Below, one piece after another: positions 8,915 through 18,413 of a stretch of 64,000 bases of DNA. Made by a program: the position numbers and the translations under genes. Position 1 is the stretch's first letter. Each line of letters begins with the position of its first letter. Where the stretch lies: NCBI GenBank assembly GCA_030068145.1, contig JAPJBO010000796.1, positions 41,537 through 105,536 of the forward strand, in the 5' to 3' direction. The DNA comes from Diplonema papillatum (taxonomy: Eukaryota; Euglenozoa; Diplonemea; Diplonemida; Diplonemidae). Below the pieces are notes generated by a model. It was not told the origin of the DNA. It saw nothing but the letters and a program-made list of their open reading frames with translations, and searched no databases.

Positions 8915-9461
8915 CTACCCATTTCTTTCTTGGTGGTCGTAGGTCGGAGATTTCGGAATACCGGAACGATTCCGACTTGCCCCTGTTTTCGAGTCCAGAC
9001 GCAGATTGGCTTGGGCTTTCACATTTGCTTTGCATCATCCACTTCGCATCATACGCAGCTGGGACCAACCCGCGAACGGGTGCTGTTCTAGTATAGTACG
9101 CTGGCGCACAAACCTTTAGCACTACAACTCTAAACACCTTTTTTTTCAAGAATTGTGTGCTCCCGCGTCCCCCACAATGAGAGAGCATGGACGGGATGCA
9201 TTGTCCGAATGAGGCAAATGAGGCGGAGCTGGCGTGACCCTGATTTAAGACAACGCGACCGGAAGAAGAAAAGCTAGCCAAGCAACTTCTGCCGATAGAG
9301 AAAACCGGCCTCAAAGAAGTCAACTGCCTTCGGGTGGCTGGTCTGACACTCGCTGTCGTCGGAGGGGTGCTTCCTGGTGAAGGTAAACTGAAAGGATTCA
9401 ATGTAGAGACGGCGGACATGTATTTATGCTGTAAACGGTGGCACACGAGCCGATGTTCGGA

Positions 9462-9965
9462 CAAAGTTGCCTCTAAAAAGTAAAGACACGTCAGAAAATG
9501 AGCAATGTGTGTTGCTGCGGATGGATGTACTTCGAAACCTTCGCAAGACCACCCCTATCCCGGTTGGCAAGAGTTCGCCTTGCGGAGGAGCGCAAAGACT
9601 GGCTGCAAACCGCGGCGTGGGACGACAGCCAAGAACACTCACCTATCCTGGCGAGACTTGCCAAAACGAGCAAGTAAAGTGTACACGAAAGATGCCCCCC
9701 CAAACCCACCCAGTACGTAGTAGCTTTAAAAGAACCCATTCGACGAAAGTCACCCGGAGACTCTAAAATCCCGGATTCTTAAGCGAACTATAACTCTAAA
9801 AAGTAAATAACGCAAGTAAAGACACGTCAAAAAAAATGAGCAATGTTTGCTGCTGCGGATAGATGTGCTTCAAAACCTTCGCAAGACCACCCCCAACCCG
9901 ACAGTTCGCCTAGCGGAGGAGCGCAAAGACTGGCTGCAAACCGCGGCGTGGGACGACAGCATGCC
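9462..9965 (+). repeat. Two copies of a 165-bp segment
   Basis: The stretch 9462-9630 recurs at about 9793-9960. Both copies contain GTAAAGACACGTC, then AACCTTCGCAAGACCACCC, then GCGGAGGAGCGCAAAGACTGG. In both, the latter can be read as VRLAEERKDWLQTAAWDDS. A copy of repeat S (9731-9802) lies between them. It could be a duplicated exon fragment or a non-coding repeat. Confidence 0.6.
9731..9802 (+). repeat. Dispersed repeat S, copy 2
   Basis: It begins AGAACCCATTCGACGAAAG, continues GTCACCCGGAGACTC and ends AACTCTAAAA. This matches the consensus built from the other copies, including the 5' part shared with 27738-27808. Confidence 0.7.
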
Positions 9966-10146
9966 GAGGCTAGCCTCGGAAAGGAGACGGACCAGGGGAG
10001 GCAAAGGCGGCAAGGGTTCGAAGCGACGGGAAGGGGGCGGCGGCGGAGGCGGAAAAAGTGGCTACAGGGGCGGCGGCAAAGGCGGCGGCAAGGGTGGCGC
10101 GAGGGCCTCCGAGCAACCCGAGGCCGCCGCCGTGGACGACTGGTAA
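9847..10146 (+). CDS. Possible Gly-rich protein or terminal exon, unrecognised
   Basis: An open frame ends at TAA 10144-10146 and encodes a peptide with VRLAEERKDWLQ followed by a Gly/Lys/Arg-rich stretch resembling RGG-type RNA-binding tails (many GGGK and GGKG units), ending AAAVDDW. The first half lies in a duplicated segment, and repeat S lies directly upstream. RLAEERK-W recalls the N-terminus of SUMO-conjugating E2 enzymes, but the match stops after ten residues, so I do not call it one. It could be the last exon of a gene, a pseudo-exon or chance. Codon GC matches real genes in the window better than the flanks do. Confidence 0.25.
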   Translation: MLLRIDVLQNLRKTTPNPTVRLAEERKDWLQTAAWDDSMPRLASERRRTRGGKGGKGSKRREGGGGGGGKSGYRGGGKGGGKGGARASEQPEAAAVDDW

Positions 10147-10162
10147 GAAGTCGGTCACCAGA

Positions 10163-10374
10163 GAAAATGGCAAAGCACATAGGGAATAAGAGCGCGTGCT
10201 AAAATAAGTCGAATAGTCGGCAACAGGCAACAAAGATACACGCACAAGTACACAGTACTGCCACTACAGCAGATACGATACGCACACTAACATACTATAC
10301 CTTGAAGGAACCTTTACGACAATGGTCCCGGAGACTTAAAACCCCCGGATCCCTAAGTGAACTTGCACTCTAAG
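10163..10374 (+). repeat. Dispersed repeat S, copy 3 (long form)
   Basis: This long copy matches 24092-24288 over about 200 bases. Shared blocks include AATAAGTCGAAT, TACTGCCACT, GCACACTAACA, and then AAGGAACCTTTACGACAATGG. It ends at the common 3' end CACTCTAAG. Confidence 0.7.
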
Positions 10375-10486
10375 AAACGCGCACGGCGCCCCCGCTCGTT
10401 TTGCGGGACCCTGCGATCGGTTGTCGCGTGTTGGGCTGGCAATGACACTTTGTGTGTGGGTTCGCACGTTTTTTTTTTTGTGTTGC

Positions 10487-10695
10487 GCACGTGCTTTGTA
10501 GGAAATACCTGAGGAGACTGCCAGTTTTCTGCGAAATCTCAATGAATCAAAAATAGTGTGGTACTCATCGGCATGCAGATGTCCCCCCACTATTGCAACA
10601 ATATTCCAAATCTCAAAGGAGGTAAATGTGCTGCAGCCCACACGAAACACCGGTAAATCTGGGTTTAGTGGCGGGCGTAAGCGTTCAACAAAAAA
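10487..10695 (+). repeat. Dispersed repeat T, copy 1
   Basis: It shares GAGACTGCCAGTT, then GGAGGTAAATGTGCT, CCCACACGAAACAC and GGCGGGCGTAAGCGTTCAAC with 55405-55612 and 57093-57229. In the latter two places it forms the first part of host-gene introns. This copy has an extra block of about 60 bases near 10540-10610. Confidence 0.7.
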
Positions 10696-10702
10696 TTATC
10701 AG

Positions 10703-10757
10703 CGGTCACACGGAGACCCTAAAACCCCGGAATTTCAAGCGAACTTTAACTCCAAAA
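10703..10757 (+). repeat. Dispersed repeat S, copy 4
   Basis: It reads GGTCACACGGAGACCC, then AAAACCCCGGAATTTC, and ends AACTTTAACTCCAAAA. It lies directly after repeat T copy 1. Confidence 0.7.
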
Positions 10758-10859
10758 AAAAAGACCCACTTTTTTAGCTGTGTCGTTTTCTCCCCCTCCT
10801 TCGAAATGAGCACAAGGCAGTCCCTAGAGTATTTTGTGTTAACAAGGCATTGTTAGGAC

Positions 10860-12329
10860 TTACAATTAGTAGTCGGCACTGCGTGCAACTTGCCAAAGCA
10901 GATGAGCACCGTCGTACGCACACACGGAGGAAAGCGCCGTACTAACCTTTTGCTGTATTAGGCATGATTAGCATGCGATCGAATGTTACAGTCTTTTTCA
11001 GCTGAGCACTTACGCTCCCCCTTTTGCGTTTGAAATTGCCACTCCTGCAGGGGGGGGGTAACAATTCAAGACAATTTCAAACGTCCACCGTGTATAAGTG
11101 TCACCCCTACCTTTGAAATGTCAGTCCCCGACAGTTTTTGCAATTTGGGGTGGTGGGAATTCCACGCGTCGCCCTTGGTATTGAGTTAACCTGTCCACCT
11201 TCGACAGCTTTTGCAATTTGGGGTGGTGGCAATTCCACACGTCGCCCTAGGTAATGCGTTGACTTGTCCATCCCCTCCTGATAGACCACGGTGTGCCGTA
11301 AGCAATTCTCTGAAGCTTCGGGGGATGTGGATGGACCTGATAAAACGTGGACCCTGGTGACCGCGATAGACAGCGGCAGGCAACTCGATGCGGTTCCAGG
11401 AGATACGAAGGCCGGCCCTCCGGGCAACGAAAGAGGAATGAGCCCGGCGAGAAAGTAGCTACTCCGACTATTCGCTCCACGGCACGCAGCGTGTCATGAA
11501 TATCCTTTCCCGTCTAGGGTAGGTCTCTACCGGATGGAGCTTGTTTGTCTTCTTCTCCTTCTTTTTCTTGTTTTTTTTTTCTGCTTTTCTTCTGCTTTTT
11601 TTCTTTCTTTTTCTTTTGCCTTTTTCCTTTCTTTTTTTTTGGTTCTGAAAGCAACAAAATAAAGAGGGAAGGGAGACGTAGAATTTTCAACGAAGAGGAA
11701 TCGATAATCAAAAGCTTCTCGCAGAAAAGCCAGGCCGTTCTTTTTTTCTCTTTCTTCTTTCGACGACAACGAACGCACACACACCCCCCCCCCCCCCTCT
11801 CCGCGGTTAAATAACCTGGCCTCAGTGGTGCAAGCACCACGCGCTCTTCAAACCCAAGAAACATTTTCCCCCCCACACGCACCAAACTCCACACTTCGGA
11901 CTCCCACACCGGATTGCGGGAATGATTTTGCGGTCGTTAGTGCAGCCCGGCTCACTCCCTGATAGCGGATAGAGTGACCGCTCCTGCACATCCGCACTCC
12001 CGCATTCGCTCTGGATTTGCCTGCCGAAGTCCGGGGGTGCAGGTTTACCGTGTGTTTTCTTTTGTGTGTGGTTACAGCACACATCTCCTCCTTCGCGATC
12101 CGGGCGCGATTTTCACGGATCAATAGCCCCTCAGTTTCTTCATGGGACGCAGGCTAGTCAGGCAAGCACTGCCGACGGACCGCGCGCTTCCTGCGACCAG
12201 AAAAAGTCACGAGGCAACTCTGACTTGTCGTCACATCACCCAGTTAACCCGGTGCAATTTCCAGTATCTTCTGCTCTCTCCCCCCCCCGTCTCGTCGCAG
12301 CTTCCATCGGTCGCTTGCTGCGCTCGTGT
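10860..12329. other. Stretch without a recognised gene
   Basis: No convincing exon was seen. It contains a G9 run near 11050, a tandem pair of about 73-bp units at 11131-11275 (GCAATTTGGGGTGGTGG in each), a pyrimidine-rich strand at 11545-11650, and a C-rich run at 11785-11800. Two copies of GTGTTAACAA..GCATTGTT with similar flanks lie at 10838-10905 and 26890-26960. Confidence 0.5.
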
Positions 12330-12855
12330 TGTCCTTTGACAGGGTGAACAGGCGCCTCTCGTCTCACTTTTCAGATAACTGGGCTGTGTCATGCTTGCTC
12401 TTGCCAGATGGAGTGATGTTGTGTTCTTTGAACAAGCGCCTCCACGTCTCACCTTCAGAAAGGACTATGTCATGCTTGCCAGATGTAGTGGTGTTGTGTC
12501 CTTTGAACAGGCGTCTCCACGTCTCACCTCCAGAAAGGACTATGTCATGCTTGCCAGATGTAGTGGTGTTGTCCTTTGAACAGGCGTCTCCACGTCTCAC
12601 CTCCAGAAAGGACTATGTCATGCTTGCCAGATGTAGTGGTGTTGTCCTTTGAACAGGCGTCTCCACGTCTCACCTCCAGAAAGGACTATGTCATGCTTGC
12701 CAGATGTAGTGGTGTTGTGTCCTTTGAACAGGCGTCTCCACGTCTCACCTTTCAGAAAGGACTATGCCATGCTTGCCAAATGTAGTGGTGTCGTGTCCTT
12801 TGAACAGGCGTCTCCACGTTTCACCTTTCAGAACGGGCTATGCCATGCATTGCTC
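12330..12855 (+). repeat. Minisatellite, 73-75 bp unit, about 7 copies
   Basis: Each unit has TTTGAACAGGCGTCTCCACG, then TCTCACCTCCAGAAAGGAC, TATGTCATGCTTGCCAGATG and TAGTGGTGTTGT. Inner units are nearly identical. The first and the last are more diverged, as is usual for arrays that grow by unequal exchange. Two-base length changes break the reading frame. Confidence 0.85.
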
Positions 12856-13582
12856 TTGTCGTGCAGTGCGTGTCTACTGAGGATTTCGCCGGCCACTCGA
12901 GCGAGCGTCAGTACTTCACTGCGGAAGGACATCTGCACCTACACACGTTCTGGTTGTAGTGCACCCACATTTCCAGCTTCCCGCTCACTGTTTGGACCAG
13001 GGTTTAATTGAAGGCCGATTTCCCGGTTTCCATAACCGGTTTCGAGCCGGTCCACCTGGAACCGCATCGAAGTGCCGGCTGCTTTTCGGCTTCATCACGT
13101 GGGCGGTCCTGAGATTACCCCCTCAGGTGACACCACTTTTATTTTCTTAGCCACATGCAATGTGTGAGGAAACTGAACCGCCCAAGTAGGACCTTCTGGT
13201 CACGATCATTTGCCAAATTTGCCTCCTGAACCCACGTCCAGGATTTGGGCTCAGGGTAGTGCGGTCAACGAAACCTCTAGTTTCCCTTTCTACTTTTTCC
13301 GCGGATCTTATGGCAAAACACGGAAACCCCAGGAGTAGGAATTCCCTTCTCCACCGTACGTTACGGTCCGCAACCCCCTGGAAACAGAAGACAGCAGAAC
13401 GGCGCACCCCGCATGCCTAAAAGTGCCAACTAGCAGTAAATAGGGGGGGCCCAAGACTCCACTCCTCGAAGAGATGTACTTGGTGTCGGTCACAAACAGT
13501 CCCGGACATGGCTAGCCATAACCCATAACGAAAGCGTGCACCAAATATACAACCCGTAACCATATAGCCCTTTCTTGCTCTA

Positions 13583-13654
13583 GAGAACCCATTTTACAAC
13601 GGTCCCACGGAGACCCTAAACCCCGGAATTTCAAGCGAACTTTGACTCTAAAAA
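13583..13654 (+). repeat. Dispersed repeat S, copy 5
   Basis: It starts AGAGAACCCATTTTACAACG, continues GGTCCCACGGAGACCC and ends AACTTTGACTCTAAAA. Confidence 0.7.
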
Positions 13655-15018
13655 GCAAGAATCAAGCAGAGACTAGGAACACCGGCTCCTTCAAACGATG
13701 GAACCGGTGCGCCGTTGAGCAAGCACATATCTATTCCACGAATGTCTTCCCCCCCGCGCCCCTGAGAAAGAGGGAGAGAGAGATAGAGATTTTCTACCCC
13801 TGGAGAGAACAAGAACCTTTTGCCTTATCATTTTCACCACCGTTGATCATTTGATGCAGTTTGGCTGCTTCGTCTATCAGTGCAGGCCACATTTTCGGAA
13901 ATGTTCTGCAGAACAGTCTTAACCAGGAAGCTGAGAGAGAACGGTCTGACCACTGAGAAGCTGAGCTCAACTATGCTTCCAACGGTCTGACCACTGAGAA
14001 GCTGAGCTCAAGTACGCTTCGAACAATACAAATTAGTACGACGAGAAGCAGAGAAAAGAACAGAGGAAGAAAAAGCGTTCCTCAGGATCCTCGCAAACGC
14101 TGATACGAGGTATCAATTGAACCCGCAGTGCAAGCGACCAAGAGAACGATCAATGCTGATTTCGCGAACGAAGCGGGGAGTATTCTCAGTTGGGGCGGTT
14201 TCGGCCCGATGGCAAGCCAAGAGCAAAAGCAGAAACACTACAACCGAGCGACCCGCTAGCAGCAAAACTGACATCTCTTCTGCCTTCCTTTGAGGGCCAA
14301 AACGTTGTCATGGGATCGTTATCTCGGAATGTGTACCTTTGGCAGAGCACAAAATGCACGTGACCTGGTGGCTAGCTTGTTTTCCGACCCGAAATACACC
14401 CGACGATGGAAGTTGACAAGTGCCAATACGTTGTCGCTCGGGCGAAGGGCGTTGTTCTGTTTAGTCAAAACAACCCACCCTCAACCCTCCAACCCCCACC
14501 CCCAACCCACACCCCCGGAAAAGAATAACCTGTTCTTCTTGACCCTCTTCCCTTTTTTTTTTTGCATCTATTTTCTTTTTCCCCGGAGAAAATCTTAGTT
14601 CTCGCTTAGGTTTTTCTTTACTTTTTTTGTTTCTCTTTTTTTTGTTTGCTTGTTCCTGCTGCTGCTGCTGCTTTTTGTTTTTCTTCACCGTGCGGTGCCG
14701 TGCACCGTTAATTCATGGAAGACGCGTCTTGTCTTTTTTTCCTCCTTTTTGCCAATTGCGTCGCGGTCGCTGATCCCCCAACCGCCAGCATCATGTACTT
14801 GATGCGACGCGGAACAAGTGCTGACAGCACCGCCCGGCGAATAGAGGGCCACAAAAGTGGCAAATCGACCGGTCGGGGGGTGCTTAGCAGCCAATGGCCT
14901 GGTGGCTGAGTGCACACCTAAGCAGGGCTGCATCCTCGTGTTGTAGCCGCGATGTGTATAAGGCTTCGTGGGGGCCTGGTCAACCACCTCATCACAATAG
15001 GCGCAAACTTCTCGACAG

Positions 15019-15300
15019 TGATTGGACAGTCGGGATGACGGGGGAGGGTCTCCATGAAGAAGAGAAAAGTAAAGCAAGACCTGCTCCCTGCGCCAGCTGT
15101 CTCCGGCTGCTTCGGCAGACGACACATACTACTACTACTACTACCTCCTTTCGAGAGTCTTCACTACAGGGCACAAACCTTTCGCGAACGTGATTGGACA
15201 GTCGAGATTGCCGGGGGCGGGTCTCCATGAAGGGAAAAGTAAGCAAGAGCTGCCCCTGCTGTCGCCGGCTGCTTCGGCAGACGACACATATTACTACTAC
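15019..15300 (+). repeat. Tandem duplication of about 110-120 bp
   Basis: GTGATTGGACAGTCG, GGTCTCCATGAAG, GGCTGCTTCGGCAGACGACA and an ACT-triplet run occur in order at 15019-15145 and again at 15190-15300. Confidence 0.75.
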
Positions 15301-15842
15301 ACGACGCGATGCGTGCACAGAGGCAGTCTGTACCGGCTTGTGCAGTCTATCGTCACAGATTGTTGCTGCAATATCAAGTTCAAACTACTACGGGGCAGCA
15401 GGACACCTTGTCCAGGTGGGTAGCGTCACCTCCCCGATGCGAGCTGATTGCCGGATGGATGCGGGCAACTGCACCTTTGTACCACCGACACCCTCTGGGT
15501 GCTTCCAGGTTACGCGCAATCGGGGGTTTGAAACACGATGATTAATATCAATAGCCCGCACCCACGCGGCGTTGACTGTGGCTGGTCTTTGTAGGGGCTG
15601 GCTTGAGGTTACTTTGATCAAACTCACACTAAGCTGAAACTACTACTACTACCCCTTTCGAGAGTGCGAAGCGTTCGCGTTCGATGGCGTTCTGCAAACT
15701 CCCGGTGCCACTCCCTGTCTCCTAGTTCTGGTGGTGTCGCTAACGCCGTCAGTCTCTTAGCCTCCAAACACATCGAACGACGTGAAGCACCAGGATCTAG
15801 GAGTACCTGAACGACCACGTCATGCACTCTCACGGGAGACAA

Positions 15843-15899
15843 CCGGTCACCCGGTGACTTTAAACCCCTGAATTCCCAAGCAAACTTTCACTCCAAAAA
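15843..15899 (+). repeat. Dispersed repeat S, copy 6
   Basis: It has CCGGTCACCCGGTGACTTTA in place of the usual GGAGAC, then AACCCCTGAATTCCC, and ends AACTTTCACTCCAAAAA. A run of 24 A bases follows at 15962-15985. Confidence 0.65.
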
Positions 15900-16085
15900 T
15901 ACTGTCCACGTCAACAAAACAGGAAGCGAAAAAGGACAAGCAAACACAAAGACACACAAACCAAAAAAAAAAAAAAAAAAAAAAAGAAACAGTCGGTGAA
16001 AGGAATAAGAGCGGGGTCACATCCGGAAGGCGGTTTTGAAGGTCCTTCAACAGGGGCGGGGAGCCGGTGAAAGGAGAGGGACACA

Positions 16086-16401
16086 ATGGCGGACACACCG
16101 TGGTCGCAGTTCAAGAACGAGAAGACGGAGAGCTCGGAAACGTGGCGCAGCGGGTCGCAGTGGGCCTGCTGCGACGAGTACGACGTCTTCTGGATGACGG
16201 TCTTCTGCTTGCCGTGCCAAATCGGCCGCGAGTGGAATGCGGCGAAGACGCTGCAGACGTACAGCACCAACTGGCCCATCTGCCTCCTCACGCTGTTCTG
16301 CGGCTGCACGTCTTGCTGCGTCGTCGGCAACCTCCGGACGTCCGTGCGCAAGATCGGAGACTCTTCGGTCTCCCACTCCAATCCCGAGTCGTGGATTCCT
16401 G
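16086..16401 (+). CDS. PLAC8-domain protein, exon 1
   Basis: The ATG at 16086 starts MADTPWSQF. The exon encodes the first half of a PLAC8 (DUF614) Cys-rich domain: WACCDEYDVF, then FCLPCQIGRE, a hydrophobic CLLTLFCGC segment, and RTSVRK. It ends in the first base of a Gly codon, followed by GTATGT at 16402. Splicing to the acceptor at 24400 gives ...SWIPGSALEDYCCALFCTPC, restoring the family's I-x-G-S-x2-D and CCxxxxCPC-like motifs in frame. The predicted protein is 145 residues, normal for the family. PLAC8 proteins are small membrane-associated proteins linked in other organisms to cell size control or metal handling. The role here is unknown. Retrotransposon C begins 27 bases after the splice donor, in sense orientation. 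Confidence 0.8.
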
Positions 16402-16610
16402 GTATGTCTTTTTGTACTGGACTTCTTCTGTACTTTATTGGTGGCTTGCCGTGGCTACCCTTGAAGGAAAGCGGCTCCGGGTTCTGCCCGGAAACACCTC
16501 GGGTGAAGAAAAAAGAAGTGGTGGGATATCAGATCAGAAAAAGAGAGAACGAGTATAAGTATCAGCTAAGAGAAGCGTGAAGGGGGGTCCATCCCCGCTC
16601 TCATTCGAGT

Positions 16611-18413
16611 ATGGATGACGTCGACGCACTGATCGCCAGGGCATCCGCCTTGGCTGGGAAGTGCCATGACAAAAAGACGAGGCAGCAACTGCTGTCTATC
16701 TTAGACGTCATCCTGTCCTTGGTCGAGACAGGGATGGCCGGATCGTCGCCCGCACCGCTTGGCGCCCAGAAACCCGCGCCCCCTTCGACGCATGGCTCCG
16801 GGGCACAAGAGGCTCGACCTCCGGTATCCGAGAAGCGTTCGGTGTCCGATAAGCGACCGGTATCCGAGAAGCGACCGGACCCCTCCACCGAAGATTCATG
16901 GGCGGAAAGGATGCGCCGCTCTACATCGACGAAGCAACCGCAGGTGCCTAGCACGTGGTCGGAGAGGACGCGCCGCACCCGTCCGAAGGCCAGTATGGTC
17001 TTCCATGACTGGCAAGTGGCGAAGGTCGGGTCTACCGACGAGTTGAGGAGCGGAAAGGGCGGCCTACTCGTGGCTGCAAGTGTCGAAGATGCGGAATCCG
17101 CATGGGGTGCGGCCCTCGACACCGTCGCGGTTTACCCCGAAGCGAAGGTTGCCGTCGTCTGCAGCGTTCCGTGGGACGGTTCGGTGAGGCACCTCGTCAC
17201 CTTGTCTGACGGCGGTCATCAGGACGTATGGTCGCGGTTCCAAAACCTGGCCCTGCCCACGGTGCATTGCAAAGCAGTCGACACCCTCCAGCCGACGACA
17301 CAGGTTTGCCTGTTCCAGGTGCGCGCCGCCTACGTCCACGCGGCCACCTGGGATACCGCGATGAAGGCCGCACAATCTGTGCGGATTATGGCGAAGAAGG
17401 CCGCAGAAGCGGAAGGACTGCGCATGGATTGGAGCGCAGTGTTCACAAAGGTGCACCGCCGGCAGGGGGTGTGTGAGGTGAGCGTGCGCGTCCCGATCGT
17501 TGACGTGCAGAAGCTGCTGCGGAGCTCCGGCAAAGCCGGAACATTCTGGAAGGCCTTGTCCTTCGTCAACGGGACGGACACCATGCCGGCGGTGTGGGTG
17601 AGTGACTGCACCCTTGAAGAGGCGCGACGGCTGGCGGCACTGACTCCGAATACGTTCGGGGTAATCGCGGGCACAAAGACGGGTGTCTTCGGCATTCGGA
17701 CGACCCCGGAACACGTTGCCGCCACCGAATCCGCGGTCGGAAAAAAGCTGTCGAAGCGCCAACTGCGTGGCGACAAATACGTGGTCACCACCGCGTGCGC
17801 TTCGGAACACGCGACCGACCTCCTTGCCGCCTGCGCTGCTGCCGGCTGGAAGGTCGAACAAGCCGGGGCCTTCAAGCGACAAGGTAAGACCGTGTGCATC
17901 GTCATCGCCGACACGGGCCCACCTGCACCCGTGTTCTTCCGGCTCGATCGCGCGTCTATTTCGATAAGGAAATACGACCGCTCCACTGACGCGAGGCAAC
18001 GGAAGGGATTCTCCACGCAGTGTCAGCGGGAGAAGGTCAAACTCCCACCCGAGTTCTTCGCTAGCCTCAACGAACGGCCCGAGCCGTCTCCGGGCCAAAA
18101 GAGGGGACGCACAGAGGATGAGACAACTGAGTCCCAGGAAAAGCTAGCACGGGTGGACGGCAAGGACAACATGGTCACCGACTGCCGGCACACCAGCTGG
18201 CAGGAAGCACACTCGAACGCCGAAGCTTTCCTCTGCGTGGTCTGCGCCAAAGGCATGCAGGTCGGACAAGCCAAGCGGCTTTGCGCGCACGGCCCCTGCC
18301 AGGCTGCAATCTGTCACGCATGCTGGACTAAGTCGCGGGCCACGCCGCCAACTTCATCTCCCTCGCCCGCGCAGGCGACCGCCGACGTCCCCCCCCCGGA
18401 GTCACAATGGTGA
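16611..18413 (+). CDS. Element C ORF1 protein
   Basis: A 600-residue protein starting MDDVDALIARASALAGK, homologous to element B ORF1. The conserved core LLRSSGK-x-G-x2-W-x4-SFVNG is near residues 303-323, and a Cys/His-rich end (FLCVVCAKG, then CAHGPCQAAICHACW) is predicted to bind zinc. The middle part has a repetitive VSEKR/VSDKR segment near residues 65-85. Like other ORF1 proteins it probably binds the element RNA. It ends ATGGTGA, where the TGA stop overlaps the ATG of ORF2. Confidence 0.8.
   Translation: MDDVDALIARASALAGKCHDKKTRQQLLSILDVILSLVETGMAGSSPAPLGAQKPAPPSTHGSGAQEARPPVSEKRSVSDKRPVSEKRPDPSTEDSWAERMRRSTSTKQPQVPSTWSERTRRTRPKASMVFHDWQVAKVGSTDELRSGKGGLLVAASVEDAESAWGAALDTVAVYPEAKVAVVCSVPWDGSVRHLVTLSDGGHQDVWSRFQNLALPTVHCKAVDTLQPTTQVCLFQVRAAYVHAATWDTAMKAAQSVRIMAKKAAEAEGLRMDWSAVFTKVHRRQGVCEVSVRVPIVDVQKLLRSSGKAGTFWKALSFVNGTDTMPAVWVSDCTLEEARRLAALTPNTFGVIAGTKTGVFGIRTTPEHVAATESAVGKKLSKRQLRGDKYVVTTACASEHATDLLAACAAAGWKVEQAGAFKRQGKTVCIVIADTGPPAPVFFRLDRASISIRKYDRSTDARQRKGFSTQCQREKVKLPPEFFASLNERPEPSPGQKRGRTEDETTESQEKLARVDGKDNMVTDCRHTSWQEAHSNAEAFLCVVCAKGMQVGQAKRLCAHGPCQAAICHACWTKSRATPPTSSPSPAQATADVPPPESQW

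Larger units (their letters stand above)
12856..15842. other. Stretch without a recognised gene
   Basis: Apart from repeat S at 13583-13654 and a segment duplication at 15019-15300, nothing coding was recognised. It holds a short direct repeat at 13940-14015 (ACGGTCTGACCACTGAGAAG twice) and T-rich tracts at 14540-14690. Two TACTAC runs lie near 15130 and 15640. Confidence 0.5.

Noticed and set aside
9900-9960. SUMO-conjugating enzyme (UBC9-like) exon
   Set aside because: Only RLAEERK-W matches. The sequence after it does not follow the E2 fold, and the segment is part of a duplicated repeat.
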